A stretch of 64,000 nucleotides of DNA from Ensifer sp. Root278 (GCF_001429285.1 NZ_LMJJ01000015.1:358-64357); one strand, 5' to 3'; shown: positions 7,849 through 17,474, counted from the first letter of the stretch. Made by a program: numbers and translations. The notes: generated from the letters alone by a model not told the origin.

Positions 7849-10551
7849 TCAAGATGCCATTTCCTTGTAGTCGCGTCCGTCATCCACTGCGGCATCGGCA
7901 CCGGTGTCATGAATCAGGCGCCCATTCTCGAACTTTGCGACACGGTCGAAGAGGTCCATCAACGAGGGATTGGCAAGAACCCAGACGATCGCTGGATCGC
8001 GCCCGGCCCGGTCAAGCATCGAGAAGACGTTGCGCACGACCTGCTCCTGGACGCGTTGATCGAGCGCAAGCAGCGGCTGGTTGAAGATATAGAAATCGCA
8101 GGCGCGGATAAGCGCGCGCGCAAGATCGAGCTTCTGTCGCTGTGCTGCCGTCAGACGTTTGCCGCCCGCGCCGACATTGTAGTCGAAACCGAAAGCCAGC
8201 ACTTCGTTATAGAGGCCGCCGGCTTCGAAGAGATCGCGGACAATCGCCCGGATCTTTTCCGACCCATCGGCATGCTTGTGGCCAATACGCCCGAAGAGCA
8301 CGTTGTCGATGATGCTGCCTGAGGCAATGTAACGGTTCGGACGATAATGCTCGATCATTCCAGCGAGGTCGGCCGGCAAACCCTCATCGAACTCACGGCG
8401 CGTGGCAACAACCTTCGCCATGACCTCTTCCGTCAGCAAACCGAAGCGGTGCCGCGGCTCGATGTAATCGAAGCACAGCCGGATGATCTTGATCTGATCG
8501 TCTTCGGAAACCTCGGCCTTGCCGCGACTGCGCACCTTCTGCAGGATGGCCTCGTAGACAGGTATTTCCTCGGCGGTCATGAAGGTCAGCTGCTGGAAGA
8601 ACGGGTGATCCGGCGGCAAGTCGCGGAACAGTTCGACGACGTTCTCGGCGATCTCGATCCCCATCGCGTAGAATGTGTCACGCAGCCCGACCCGTTGCAG
8701 GATCGTCTTGAAGAACGGGTGGTTCTCAAGCGCGTTCGCCCACATCGCCTGATCGGTGATCGTGCCAAACAGCATGTTTTCGCCGATCGTCGCCTCGATG
8801 TTGTAGGTTCCCGGTTCGAAGAACACGACGAGATCGCTGAGCTTTTCCTTTTCAAGACGTTGCCTGAGCGCGCTGCGCATTTCGACGATGCCGGCTGCGA
8901 ACGCCGCATGGCGGTTCGCGTCGATCGTCGAGCGGACGGCCAGCGCCATCACGTCATTGGTCAGCAGCACGGCGTCGAGAACCGGGCGGATCTGCACGAG
9001 CAGATCATCCGGACCGCTCGCCCCGGCCGAACCGTAGTCGAGCCAGTCGCTGTTGACATCCAGATGCGGATTGCCGGCCAGGCGCGCCTCGGTCACTTCC
9101 CACTTGCGGTGCGTAGCGCCCTCCCCTTCGTAGTTTACTTCCGTCAGCGGAGCGTGCTTGAGGCCGTAGAGGATGTTGTCGCCGAGGCTGCCTTGGAACA
9201 CGTAGACATCGGACGAAGCGTAGGCGATCCGACGTCCGGTAACCGATTCCGGGATCTCCAGAATGTCCTGGCCGCCGATGACCACCTTGCCGCTCGCCGG
9301 CCAGACCAGCCGGCCGAAGGCCTCCGCCAGCACCTCGCCACCGCCTGTCAGCGCCACCTTCTCGCCAGGCTGCACCTGAAGCGACACGTGGTCGAGCACG
9401 GTCGAGCCGCCGTCGTCGATCACCGTCAGGTTCACCGCCGCCAGCGGACCACTCAACGATTCGATGGTCCCCGCCGCAACGGCCTGAACCTTCGGATCGA
9501 GCAACGGATCGACGCTGAATTGCTCGACGACCTGCGCGTACTTGACCTGAACGTCCTGGCGAGCCTGATCCCAATCGATCAGTTCCTTCAGCGGACCTGG
9601 CAGGTCCTTATAGGCGCCTATGACGGCAACGAGCTGACCGATATCGAGGCGACCTTGAAGCGCGAAATAGCCGCCGATCGCGTAGAACAGGAAAGGCGTG
9701 ACCTGCGCCAGGAAATTGTTGATGAACTTGACGAGGAACTTCCACTGGTAGAGGTCGTAGCGGATCTTGAAGATCCGGCCGAGCCGCGCCGCGATGTCGG
9801 CGCGCTCATAGTTGGAGGTATCGTGCCCGCGGATGGCACCGATGCCGTCGACGATTTCGCTGACACGACCGGAGAGTTCGCGCGCCGTCAGCTGCCGTTC
9901 ACGCCCAAGCACCAGCAGCCGCTTGCGCATGCGCGGGATGATGACCGCCTGCACGGCGACGATCAGCGTCGCGATCAGACCGAGCCAGAAGCTCTGCAGC
10001 AGGATGAACACCAGCGCCGTCAGCGCCTGGCCGCCGAGCAGCGCCGGCGAGACGAAGGCGTCACCGGTAAAGCCGCCGAGCGGCTCGACCTCATCCTTGA
10101 TCATCGTTGCGATTTCGGCCGGCTTCACTCTTTTGAAGTGGCTTGGCGGAAAGCGGAGGACACGATCGACGAGTTCGAAGCGGATGCGCCGCAGCAGGCG
10201 CTCGCCAAGCCGGCCCTTGAAAGTGTTGATGTAGAACTTGAAGAGGCCGTTGATGACCACCAGCAGCAGGAAAACCAGGCTGAGCGCGAGCAGCATGCCT
10301 TCTCGGCCGAGATGGAAACCGTCAAAGACATTGATCGTTCCGAAATACGGCAAGTCGAACGAAATCGGCAGGAAGGCCTGCGTCGCCTCCGGACTGTCGA
10401 AGCCGTCACCCTGGATCGGTCCATTGACGATCTGCTTCGGCAGGTCGAAGGACAGGAAATAGGGGATCATCGACAGCGCGACGATCACCAGAATCCAAAG
10501 CTGATCCTTGCGCGTGTGGGCCCAGATGTAGCGGGAAAGGCGTGGTTCCAT
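7849..10551 (-). CDS. Giant ABC exporter-like protein with degenerate ATPase motifs
   Basis: 900 residues, far longer than the usual 580-620 of an exporter half-transporter. The N-terminal part has ABC exporter-type membrane segments (about 17-36, 85-110, 170-205, 275-310), then a nucleotide-binding-like region from about 365. The usual motifs are replaced. The P-loop position reads VALTGGGEVLAEAF (399-412) with no GK(S/T). The Q-loop position reads YASSD (444-448). The Walker B position reads DFYIFNQP (819-826) instead of hydrophobics-DE. The switch-His position reads VLANP (858-862). Only a signature remnant, GAGGKRLTAAQRQ (794-806), remains. A segment like F-GSI-DNI-FG occurs three times (450-464, 584-598, 741-756). 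The frame is clean, so this is a conserved open gene rather than decay. ATP hydrolysis looks unlikely. Function unknown. Confidence 0.88.
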   Translation of the reverse strand: MEPRLSRYIWAHTRKDQLWILVIVALSMIPYFLSFDLPKQIVNGPIQGDGFDSPEATQAFLPISFDLPYFGTINVFDGFHLGREGMLLALSLVFLLLVVINGLFKFYINTFKGRLGERLLRRIRFELVDRVLRFPPSHFKRVKPAEIATMIKDEVEPLGGFTGDAFVSPALLGGQALTALVFILLQSFWLGLIATLIVAVQAVIIPRMRKRLLVLGRERQLTARELSGRVSEIVDGIGAIRGHDTSNYERADIAARLGRIFKIRYDLYQWKFLVKFINNFLAQVTPFLFYAIGGYFALQGRLDIGQLVAVIGAYKDLPGPLKELIDWDQARQDVQVKYAQVVEQFSVDPLLDPKVQAVAAGTIESLSGPLAAVNLTVIDDGGSTVLDHVSLQVQPGEKVALTGGGEVLAEAFGRLVWPASGKVVIGGQDILEIPESVTGRRIAYASSDVYVFQGSLGDNILYGLKHAPLTEVNYEGEGATHRKWEVTEARLAGNPHLDVNSDWLDYGSAGASGPDDLLVQIRPVLDAVLLTNDVMALAVRSTIDANRHAAFAAGIVEMRSALRQRLEKEKLSDLVVFFEPGTYNIEATIGENMLFGTITDQAMWANALENHPFFKTILQRVGLRDTFYAMGIEIAENVVELFRDLPPDHPFFQQLTFMTAEEIPVYEAILQKVRSRGKAEVSEDDQIKIIRLCFDYIEPRHRFGLLTEEVMAKVVATRREFDEGLPADLAGMIEHYRPNRYIASGSIIDNVLFGRIGHKHADGSEKIRAIVRDLFEAGGLYNEVLAFGFDYNVGAGGKRLTAAQRQKLDLARALIRACDFYIFNQPLLALDQRVQEQVVRNVFSMLDRAGRDPAIVWVLANPSLMDLFDRVAKFENGRLIHDTGADAAVDDGRDYKEMAS

Positions 10552-10855
10552 GTGTCTGGCAATAGGACCTTATTGAACACGATAGCTGCTGGCGTGGCGG
10601 GCTGCCGTTTGCCTCACCACGCATCATTCCTCGGCGAAGCCTCCGGATGGGTGCCTGTCGGCGCTCGATCGCGAAGTGGATGCCTGCATATTCCGTCCGG
10701 CGCCGAATCCGGTTCTGTCGATTATGCAGGTGCGAGGGAAATCTGCAATGGACGTGGTTTCGACTCCACTGCCGCGAAAGCAACCACAGAGAACGTCACT
10801 CTCCGAAGCACACGCCGTTATTGCACTCGCCCGGCGCCCAGCTTACAACGAGAGC
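10552..10855. other. Divergent intergenic region, 304 bases
   Basis: It separates the start of the giant ABC-like gene (minus) from the methyltransferase-like gene (plus) and so should hold promoters for both. Frames read through it from the second gene but without a good ribosome site. I could not identify a specific operator, repeat or hairpin. Confidence 0.4.
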
Positions 10856-11530
10856 ATGAAACACACCAGCCACCCGACTTCCCAAACCAGCGATTGGTAC
10901 GAGCATGCCTTTGATTTGGCACGCGGTATCGCCGCCTATACGCAGAGCCCCCTCATCGAAGGCGTCGCGAAGGTAATCGCCAAACATCCCGAAGCCCACA
11001 TCGCCAACGCCTTCAATCACAAGCAGATTGCCTGCAAGCTCTGGGCGCGCGACACGCTTTTGAGTGTTGCTGGTTCATCCTACGCCAGGATTGCGATCCT
11101 CGGCGGTTGGTATGGCATCCTGGGCGCGATGCTGCTGGAGGATGCGCGCTTCAACGTCGCTGCGGTCGACAGCTTCGACATCGACCCGGATGTGGAAACG
11201 GTTGCGCGAACCCTGAATTTTGCCTTCCCGGAGAAATTCCGTGCGGTCACGGCCGACATGTATGCGATCGACTATACGACGCTTGGGGCCGACCTGGTCA
11301 TCAACACGAGCTGCGAACACATCGCCGATCTGAGGTCGTGGCTCGATCGCATTCCCGCTGGCACGCGCGTCCTCTTGCAATCCAACGACTATTTCAGCGA
11401 GCCCACCCATATCAATTGCGTGGCCTCCGTCGAGGAGTTCACGAAACAGGCGGCGCTTTCGGCGGTCGAATTTGCCGGCGCGCTGCCGACGAAAAAATAT
11501 ACCCGCTTCATGCTGATCGGCACGGTCTGA
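10856..11530 (+). CDS. Class I SAM methyltransferase-like protein
   Basis: 224 residues from the ATG at 10856. An in-frame ATG at 10676 would add 60 residues of low-quality sequence, so I prefer the later start, with GAGAG just upstream. A Rossmann-type core is visible: RIAILGGWYGILGAMLL in place of the usual glycine-rich motif I, an acidic strand end AVDSFDIDPDV, and a later ADLVINTSCEHI segment. This matches a class I methyltransferase fold, although the glycine loop is atypical. It is transcribed away from the giant ABC-like gene. No substrate can be assigned, and no membrane segment is seen. Confidence 0.65.
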   Translation: MKHTSHPTSQTSDWYEHAFDLARGIAAYTQSPLIEGVAKVIAKHPEAHIANAFNHKQIACKLWARDTLLSVAGSSYARIAILGGWYGILGAMLLEDARFNVAAVDSFDIDPDVETVARTLNFAFPEKFRAVTADMYAIDYTTLGADLVINTSCEHIADLRSWLDRIPAGTRVLLQSNDYFSEPTHINCVASVEEFTKQAALSAVEFAGALPTKKYTRFMLIGTV

Positions 11531-11630
11531 GGGCGGCTGGGGCGCCGCAGCGAAGCGAGCTATCTGTCTGTCGAATAGCACCGCAAACCGGCCACAAGTT
11601 CACAGAAGCCGCCGCCCGCGCGGAGACCGA

Positions 11631-12782
11631 TCAAAGAGCCGTGCGGCCTTCCAGGATTTCGGCGGTCTTCATCGCGCCGTCAAGATCCAGCGGCGGAATG
11701 TTCGGCTTCGGTCGCCCCAGCATCGCTTCGACATCGCGCGCCAGCCTCTCGGGCGTCACCTCCGCCTCCGGCAGAACGCCGGCAAGGCCGAGCTTTTCGA
11801 GCCGTTCCGCTCGGGTCGACTGCTCGGTTTCGCCGCCGGCGACGAAAGGGATCAGCAGGGATCCGCAACCGGCGCGGATGATGTCGCAGACCGTGTTGTA
11901 GCCGGCCTGAGAAACCGAAAGCCGCACGCCCGAAAGCAGGCTCGCGAAATCCTTGCGGAAGCGGAAGAGCTGCACGTTGCCGGGCGCGGCAGCTTGCAAG
12001 GCGTCATAGTCCTGCTGCGGCAGGTTCGGCCCCGTGACCAGGCACCATTGCAGCTCGCGCGGCAGCAAGCTCGCCGCCTGCAACGCCGCGCCGATCAGTT
12101 CCTTGCCCACCGCACCGCCACCGGCCGAAACGAGTACGTCGAACGTTTCCGTCGGAGCGTCCGGTGTCGGCCCCGCCACGAGGCCCGTATAGGCGACCTT
12201 GTCCTCGATCTCGGCCGCATAGGGATAGGTCTCTTCGAGCCGCGCGAAGGCAGGGTCCCCATGCACGAGCACGAGGTCGAAATACGCCCTGACGACGTCG
12301 AGTGTCTCCTCGGCGCGGCCGGGTTTCGTCCGCTCCTGCAGGATGTCCCTAAGCGAAGCGGCAACGAGGGGTCTTGGGGTCTGCCTTTCGATCACCTCGA
12401 GCAAGGGCATCAGCTCGAAACGCATCTGGCGGCGGCCGAAAGGGAAGGCTTCGAAGATGACGATATCGGGATCGCATTCAAGGTACGCCTCGATCAACAG
12501 CTCCCGGCGCCGATCCTTGAAGGCGTCGCTCACCGGATTTCCCTCGCTGTCGGCAAGGCCGGAAAAGCCCTTGTCGCCCGCGAGCACCGGCGGAAGGGCC
12601 ACATGCTTTACGTCACTCCCCGGGAATCCCGGAACCGGGCTGCCGCCGGTCACGACGGTCACCTCGAAGCCCCTGGCGGCAAGGGCGCTCGCGATCCGGC
12701 TCGCCCGCGCCAGATGGCCGATGCCGAGGAGATGCTGCACGTAGAAAAAGACACGGCGCGCACGCATCACGCGGCTCTCCAT
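11631..12782 (-). CDS. MurG-like GT-B glycosyltransferase
   Basis: 383 residues with GT-B architecture. The N-terminal Rossmann domain opens with RVFFYVQHLLGIGHLARA, the glycine-His loop typical of MurG/GT28-like enzymes, and the C-terminal domain has SAGGGAVGKELI, SQAGYNTVCDII and VAGGETEQSTRA, the nucleotide-sugar binding pattern of that group. It is the last of three glycosyltransferase genes on this strand. Its start lies inside the 3' end of the preceding GT4 gene (16-base overlap), so the two are co-translated. It is paralogous in layout to the gene at 14016-15233. Likely cytoplasmic, building a glycan from a nucleotide sugar; the product is unknown. Confidence 0.85.
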   Translation of the reverse strand: MESRVMRARRVFFYVQHLLGIGHLARASRIASALAARGFEVTVVTGGSPVPGFPGSDVKHVALPPVLAGDKGFSGLADSEGNPVSDAFKDRRRELLIEAYLECDPDIVIFEAFPFGRRQMRFELMPLLEVIERQTPRPLVAASLRDILQERTKPGRAEETLDVVRAYFDLVLVHGDPAFARLEETYPYAAEIEDKVAYTGLVAGPTPDAPTETFDVLVSAGGGAVGKELIGAALQAASLLPRELQWCLVTGPNLPQQDYDALQAAAPGNVQLFRFRKDFASLLSGVRLSVSQAGYNTVCDIIRAGCGSLLIPFVAGGETEQSTRAERLEKLGLAGVLPEAEVTPERLARDVEAMLGRPKPNIPPLDLDGAMKTAEILEGRTAL

Positions 12783-14011
12783 TCGCTGGCAAACAGCCCT
12801 GCAAGCTGATCGATACTGGTGTGGTGATCGAATTGCGCGCGGACCTTCCGCTCCGCCGCACCGCCCAGGCCGTGACGGAGCGCGGGATCTCGGATGAGTT
12901 GCTCCAGGGCCCGTGCAAGCGCCTGCGGGTCTTCCGACGGGACGACCCTGCCGTTCTCACCATCGATGAGAAGTTCCGGAACGCCGGAAATCGCCGTCGA
13001 GACACACGGCAGCCGTTGGCTCGACGCTTCGACAAGCACGTTGGGCAACCCGTCGCGATCGCCGTCGGCGGTGATCCGGCAGGCAAGCGCGAAGATATCG
13101 CTCGTCCGGTAATGCGCCAGCACGTCGGTCTGGTCGAGCGCACCCTTCCAGGCAACCCTGTCGGAAACGCCAAGCTCGGCCGCAAGCCTCTTGAGCGTGC
13201 TGGTCAGTTCACCGGCACCGATATGCTCGAACCGCCAATGAAGGTCCGCCGGCAACAGCGAGAGTGCCTTCAGCAAGACGTCGTAGCCCTTCTTGTCGAC
13301 GGCGCGGCCGACGCTGACGATGCGGACGGGATCCGAAGGGTCGGAACCATTGCGGTCAGAATGCGTGCCCTCGAAACGAGGGAAACGATCAAGATCAAGG
13401 CCGTGGTAGCTCAGATGCACCCTCGCCTTTTCGCTCGTCAGGCTCTTCAGATGTTCGTAGCCCATGCGCGTGCAGGTGACCGTCCAGCGCGCCCGGCCAA
13501 GCTTTTCGGAAAGCTCCCAGTCCGGCGACGTCCAGATGTCCTTGGCATGCGCCGAGCAGGTCCAGGGCGTAGCGGCGATCACGCTGGCATAGGCGGTCAC
13601 CGAAGCAGGCGTATGGATGAAATGCGCATGCAGCCAGCGCGGATTGCCCGGCCATTCCGAAGCGAGCACGACCGCCTGCCCGAACCGGCGAAAGCGGTTG
13701 CGGCTGAAATCGCGGCGCAGGTCTTTCAGAAAGAGCCCGAATGCCGGCCAGAAACCCGGCTTCGGCAGGGAACGCACGAGACCGCGCAGCACCCGCAGCG
13801 GCTCTTCATGCAGATATTCGGGCAGATAGTGAACATCGGCACGAATCTCGTAATGCACCGGATGACGTTTGCCGTCGGTCGGACGGCGAAGCGAGATCAG
13901 TACGAGATCTAGTCCGGCCCGCTCAAGGCCAAGCAGTTCCTGCGCGATGAAGGTTTCCGAAAGACGCGGATAGCCCTTCAGCACGACTGCAATCTTGCGA
14001 TCTGTCGGCAA
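12767..14011 (-). CDS. Family 4 glycosyltransferase
   Basis: 414 residues, GT-B fold of family GT4. The C-terminal domain contains VRIVSVGRAVDKKGYDVLL and the EX7E-type donor-site region DGLPNVLVEASSQRLPCVST followed by GVPELLIDGENGRVV. The N-terminal part begins KIAVVLKGYPRLSETFIAQE, typical of colanic-acid or exopolysaccharide glycosyltransferases. It starts four bases after the stop of the upstream MurG-like gene and overlaps the downstream one by 16 bases, so all three are one translational unit. It probably adds a hexose to an extracellular or capsular glycan. Confidence 0.9.
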   Translation of the reverse strand: MPTDRKIAVVLKGYPRLSETFIAQELLGLERAGLDLVLISLRRPTDGKRHPVHYEIRADVHYLPEYLHEEPLRVLRGLVRSLPKPGFWPAFGLFLKDLRRDFSRNRFRRFGQAVVLASEWPGNPRWLHAHFIHTPASVTAYASVIAATPWTCSAHAKDIWTSPDWELSEKLGRARWTVTCTRMGYEHLKSLTSEKARVHLSYHGLDLDRFPRFEGTHSDRNGSDPSDPVRIVSVGRAVDKKGYDVLLKALSLLPADLHWRFEHIGAGELTSTLKRLAAELGVSDRVAWKGALDQTDVLAHYRTSDIFALACRITADGDRDGLPNVLVEASSQRLPCVSTAISGVPELLIDGENGRVVPSEDPQALARALEQLIRDPALRHGLGGAAERKVRAQFDHHTSIDQLAGLFASEWRAA

Positions 14012-14015
14012 TGCT

Positions 14016-15233
14016 TCAGCTCGATTTCTTCACGATATTCAAGTGGTCGCTCGACGGCCGGTCGAGCCACCGACCAACGATCTCGGAGATATGCACGAGC
14101 CCTTCCAGCCGCAAGCCGTTGGCGGTGCTTTTCGAAGGCGGCGCCCGGGACGGCAGCGCCTTCAGCGCCGCCGCCAACCGCAGCGGATCGTCCGCTTCGT
14201 CCGGCAACAGCATTTCGATGAGCCCAAGCTCGGCCGCGCGGCGGGCGCGGATCAACTGCTCCTCGCGCGGTTGGATGCGCGGCACGATCAGCGCCGGCTT
14301 GTCGAAGGAGAGGATTTCGCAATAGGTGTTGTAGCCGCCCATGGCGACGACGCCCTTTGCGCCGGCGATGAGCTCTTCCATGCGATTGTCGAACTCGATG
14401 ATCTTGATATAAGGGATCTTGCTGCCCTTGCGGATCAGCTTTTCCCGCTTCTTGACCGGCATATAGGGCCCGAGCACGATCAACGCATTGTGCGTAAGCT
14501 CCGGGTCCTGCTGGTAAGCGTGGATGACGTCGTGGATCAGGTCCGCACCGTCGCCGCCGCCCCCCGTGGTGACCAGGATATAATCGCCCTGCGGCTTGTG
14601 GCCCGGCAGTTCTTCCCGCGGAACGCTGCGCTGCAGGAAGCCGACGAAATTCATCCGGTCGCGGACAGCCGGCGGCACTTCGAGCTCGGTCAGCGGATCG
14701 TAAAAATCCGGCGGGCCATAAACCCAGATCGTATCGTAATACTGCTCGATCTTGCGCATGGTGTCGCGCCGCTTCCACTCCGCTTCCAGCAGATGCGGCG
14801 CATCCATGACCTCGCGCAAGCCCAAGACCAGCGTCGTGCCATGCGCCTTCAGATAGGTCAGCGTCTCCTCTACCTCGCCGCGCAGGCCCATCGGCTCCTT
14901 GTCGACGATGAAGATGTCCGGCTTGAAGGTCTCGGCTGTGTGGCGAATGATTGCCTGACGCATCTTCAGCGTCTCGTCGAGCTCGATATGACGGTCGAGC
15001 GAGGTGTAGTCGCCATTGTGCAGCTTGATGACGCTCGGAATCTTCACGAAGTCGACGCGCGCACGGTAGTCGAACGCACCGGCGATCGTCGCGCCGGAGA
15101 TGATCAGGATGTTCAGACCGCGGTAGTCTTCCACCAGGGAATGCGCGATCGTGCGGCACCGCCGGAGGTGCCCAAGCCCGAACGTATCATGGCTATACAT
15201 GAGGATCCGGGCATCTTCAAAACGCCGCATCAT
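14016..15233 (-). CDS. MurG-like GT-B glycosyltransferase
   Basis: 405 residues. The opening ARILMYSHDTFGLGHLRRC is the same motif as in the gene at 11631-12782. The C-terminal part has TTGGGGDGADLI, AMGGYNTYCEIL and PRIQPREEQLIRA, again a GT28-like nucleotide-sugar site. The region between (DKEPMGLRGEVEETL) is also typical of this group. The two MurG-like proteins flank a GT4 enzyme in one operon, which suggests successive steps on a single repeat unit. The start at 15233 lies 69 bases downstream of the ABC permease gene, so the importer and glycosyltransferase genes may be one long transcript. Confidence 0.85.
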   Translation of the reverse strand: MMRRFEDARILMYSHDTFGLGHLRRCRTIAHSLVEDYRGLNILIISGATIAGAFDYRARVDFVKIPSVIKLHNGDYTSLDRHIELDETLKMRQAIIRHTAETFKPDIFIVDKEPMGLRGEVEETLTYLKAHGTTLVLGLREVMDAPHLLEAEWKRRDTMRKIEQYYDTIWVYGPPDFYDPLTELEVPPAVRDRMNFVGFLQRSVPREELPGHKPQGDYILVTTGGGGDGADLIHDVIHAYQQDPELTHNALIVLGPYMPVKKREKLIRKGSKIPYIKIIEFDNRMEELIAGAKGVVAMGGYNTYCEILSFDKPALIVPRIQPREEQLIRARRAAELGLIEMLLPDEADDPLRLAAALKALPSRAPPSKSTANGLRLEGLVHISEIVGRWLDRPSSDHLNIVKKSS

Positions 15234-15302
15234 GCAAGAAACCTTTCGCTCAGGATCAATGAACCGTTTGGCGCTGACTGGTTGTCAGCTTCAAACCGGG
15301 CT

Positions 15303-16478
15303 TCATTTGTAGGGATCGGCTGCGTCACGCAACCCATCTCCCAAGAAGTTGAACGCCAAAATCACAAGAATGACCGGAATTGTGGGAAATAGGAGCCAGG
15401 GGTAGAAAGCAATAACGCTGACGCTCTTGGCCTCCGTCAAGAGAATGCCCCAACTGGTGATGGGGGGTCTAAGACCGAGACCGAGGAAGCTCAGAGCCGT
15501 CTCGCCGAGGATCATGCCGGGGATCGAGATCGTCGCAGTGGCGATCAGATGCGACATGAAGCCAGGCACGAGATGCCGGCCGATGATGCGGCTGCTCTTT
15601 GCGCCCATCAACTGGGCCGCAAGCACATAATCCTCCTCGCGCAGCGCCAGCAGTTTCGAGCGCACCGCGCGCGCAAGCCCCGTCCAGTCCAGGAGGCCAA
15701 GGATAATCGTGATCGCCAGATAGATCAGGATCGGACTCCAGGTCGCCGGCATGATCGCTGCGAGCGACAGCCAGAGCGGGATGCTCGGGATAGACTGCAG
15801 GACTTCGATGACGCGCTGGACGACGAGATCGAAGACGCCGCCGTGATAACCAGCAAGGCCACCGATGACGATGCCGAGCACGAAACTGACGGTGATGCCG
15901 AGCAGGCCGATCGTCAGCGAAATTCGGGCACCGTAAATGATGCGCGACAACACGTCGCGACCGAGACGGTCCGTCCCCAGGAAGAACGCCTGACCGTCCT
16001 TCGCCGGGCAAACGAGATGCACGTTGCTGTCGAACAGGCCCCAGAAACGATAGCTGTCGCCCCGGCAGAAGAAACGCAGTCGCTGCACGTCCGTGACATC
16101 GTCGGCATAGTTGCGCTTCAGCGTTTCCATATCCAGCGTCATGGTCCGTCCATAGACGAAGGGACCGACGAACTGGCCCTCATGGAACAGGTGCACCGCC
16201 TGCGGCGGTGCGTAGATGTAATCCATGTTGCGGGTATGCAGGTTGTAAGGTGCCAGAAACTCAGAGACGACGATCGTGAGGTAGAACACCGCGAGAAAGA
16301 TGCCGGAGACGAGCGCGAGCCTGTGGCGGCGGAATTTCCACCACATCAGGCGAAGCTGGGAAGCCTGGTTGACGCGCACCTGCTCGTCGGTCATCGCCTC
16401 GACGGAATAGGGATCGAAGGGAGCAGTCGATACGTAATGCGGCAAGGGCTCGCCGGGCGCCGGAAGAAATGACGTCAC
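15303..16478 (-). CDS. Peptide-family ABC importer permease (DppC/YejE type)
   Basis: 391-residue inner-membrane permease of the DppC group. An N-terminal cytoplasmic stretch precedes TM1 near residue 55. A periplasmic insert of about 100 residues follows (RNMDYIYAPPQAV, FFCRGDSYRFWGL), then the conserved FLGTDRLGRDVLSRI and five further membrane segments. The EAA-like loop with ALSFLGLGLRPP lies near 325-345. It pairs with the DppB-type gene, whose stop overlaps its start by four bases (16475-16478). Peptide-family importers in rhizobia also carry oligosaccharides (AgpA-type galactoside uptake is a known example), so substrate class is open. Confidence 0.9.
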   Translation of the reverse strand: MTSFLPAPGEPLPHYVSTAPFDPYSVEAMTDEQVRVNQASQLRLMWWKFRRHRLALVSGIFLAVFYLTIVVSEFLAPYNLHTRNMDYIYAPPQAVHLFHEGQFVGPFVYGRTMTLDMETLKRNYADDVTDVQRLRFFCRGDSYRFWGLFDSNVHLVCPAKDGQAFFLGTDRLGRDVLSRIIYGARISLTIGLLGITVSFVLGIVIGGLAGYHGGVFDLVVQRVIEVLQSIPSIPLWLSLAAIMPATWSPILIYLAITIILGLLDWTGLARAVRSKLLALREEDYVLAAQLMGAKSSRIIGRHLVPGFMSHLIATATISIPGMILGETALSFLGLGLRPPITSWGILLTEAKSVSVIAFYPWLLFPTIPVILVILAFNFLGDGLRDAADPYK

Positions 16479-17473
16479 TTGGTGCTCCTGCCTTGCAGCC
16501 GAATTCGAGGATCGAGAATGGCGAGCGCGATATCGGAAATCAGCACGCCGATCACGGTTAGGAAGGCGAGGAACATCAGGAACGAACCGGCGAGATACAT
16601 GTCCTGGCTTTGCAGGGCCTTGATCAGCATCGGCCCGGTGGTTTCCAGCGACAACACGATCGCGGTGATTTCAGCGCCGGAAATGATCGCCGGCAGGATC
16701 GAGCCGATATCCGATATGAAGAAGTTCAACGCCATGCGCAGAGGGTATTTGACCAGCGTGCGCATCGGCGAAAGGCCCTTTGCGCGGGCCGTTACGACAT
16801 ACTGCTTCTGCAGCTCGTCGAGCAGATTTGCGCGCAGACGCCGGATCATGCCGGCCGTGCCCGCCGCGCCGACGATGACGACGGGGATCCAGATATGTTC
16901 GAGGATAGACTTCGCCTTGGCCCAGCTCATCGGCTCGGCCAGATACTGCTGGTCCATCAGGTGGCCGATCGAAATCCCGAACCAGATATTGGCGAAATAC
17001 ATCAGGATCAGCGCCAGCATGAAATTCGGAATGGCAATGCCGATCAAGCCCACCAGCGACAGGCCGTAGTCGCCCCAGCTATACTGGTGGGTCGCGGAAT
17101 AGATGCCGATCGGAAAGGCGATCAGCCAGGTGAAGATGATGGTGACGAAGGAGACGAGGATCGTCAGCCACAGACGGTCGCCGACGACGGCGCTGACCGG
17201 CAGTTCGTATTCGAAGGAATAGCCGAAATCGCCCTGCAGCATGCCGCCGAGCCAGTAGACGTAGCGCAGGACCGGTGGCTGGTCGAAGCCGTACTCCTTC
17301 CTCAGCGCCTCGATCTGCTCCATGTCGACGCCTTCGCCCTGCGCCTTGATCTCGGAGACATAGCTCTCGAAGTAGTCGCCGGGCGGCAGTTCGATGATGG
17401 TGAAGACAAGAGCCGATATGATGAGGAGGGTTGGAACCATCGCTGCGATACGCCAGAGAATATATCGCAGCAT
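16475..17473 (-). CDS. Peptide-family ABC importer permease (DppB/YejB type)
   Basis: 332 residues from the ATG at 17473, which sits one base after the substrate-binding gene's stop. A longer reading to 17566 overlaps that gene and has no matching sequence. The protein opens MLRYILWRIAAMVPTLLII, the standard DppB N-terminal membrane helix, followed by a periplasmic loop (PPGDYFESYVSEIKAQGEG), GDFGYSFEYELPV and several membrane helices including the conserved RRLRANLLDELQKQYVVTA. It forms the channel with the DppC-type partner encoded next to it. Confidence 0.9.
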   Translation of the reverse strand: MLRYILWRIAAMVPTLLIISALVFTIIELPPGDYFESYVSEIKAQGEGVDMEQIEALRKEYGFDQPPVLRYVYWLGGMLQGDFGYSFEYELPVSAVVGDRLWLTILVSFVTIIFTWLIAFPIGIYSATHQYSWGDYGLSLVGLIGIAIPNFMLALILMYFANIWFGISIGHLMDQQYLAEPMSWAKAKSILEHIWIPVVIVGAAGTAGMIRRLRANLLDELQKQYVVTARAKGLSPMRTLVKYPLRMALNFFISDIGSILPAIISGAEITAIVLSLETTGPMLIKALQSQDMYLAGSFLMFLAFLTVIGVLISDIALAILDPRIRLQGRSTK

Positions 17474-17474
17474 G

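Noticed and set aside
8347-10914. Very long plus-strand open frame (855 codons) opposite the ABC-like gene
   Set aside because: It is antisense to a gene with clear membrane and domain features, has low-complexity charged sequence and no ribosome site. Such frames are common in GC-rich DNA.
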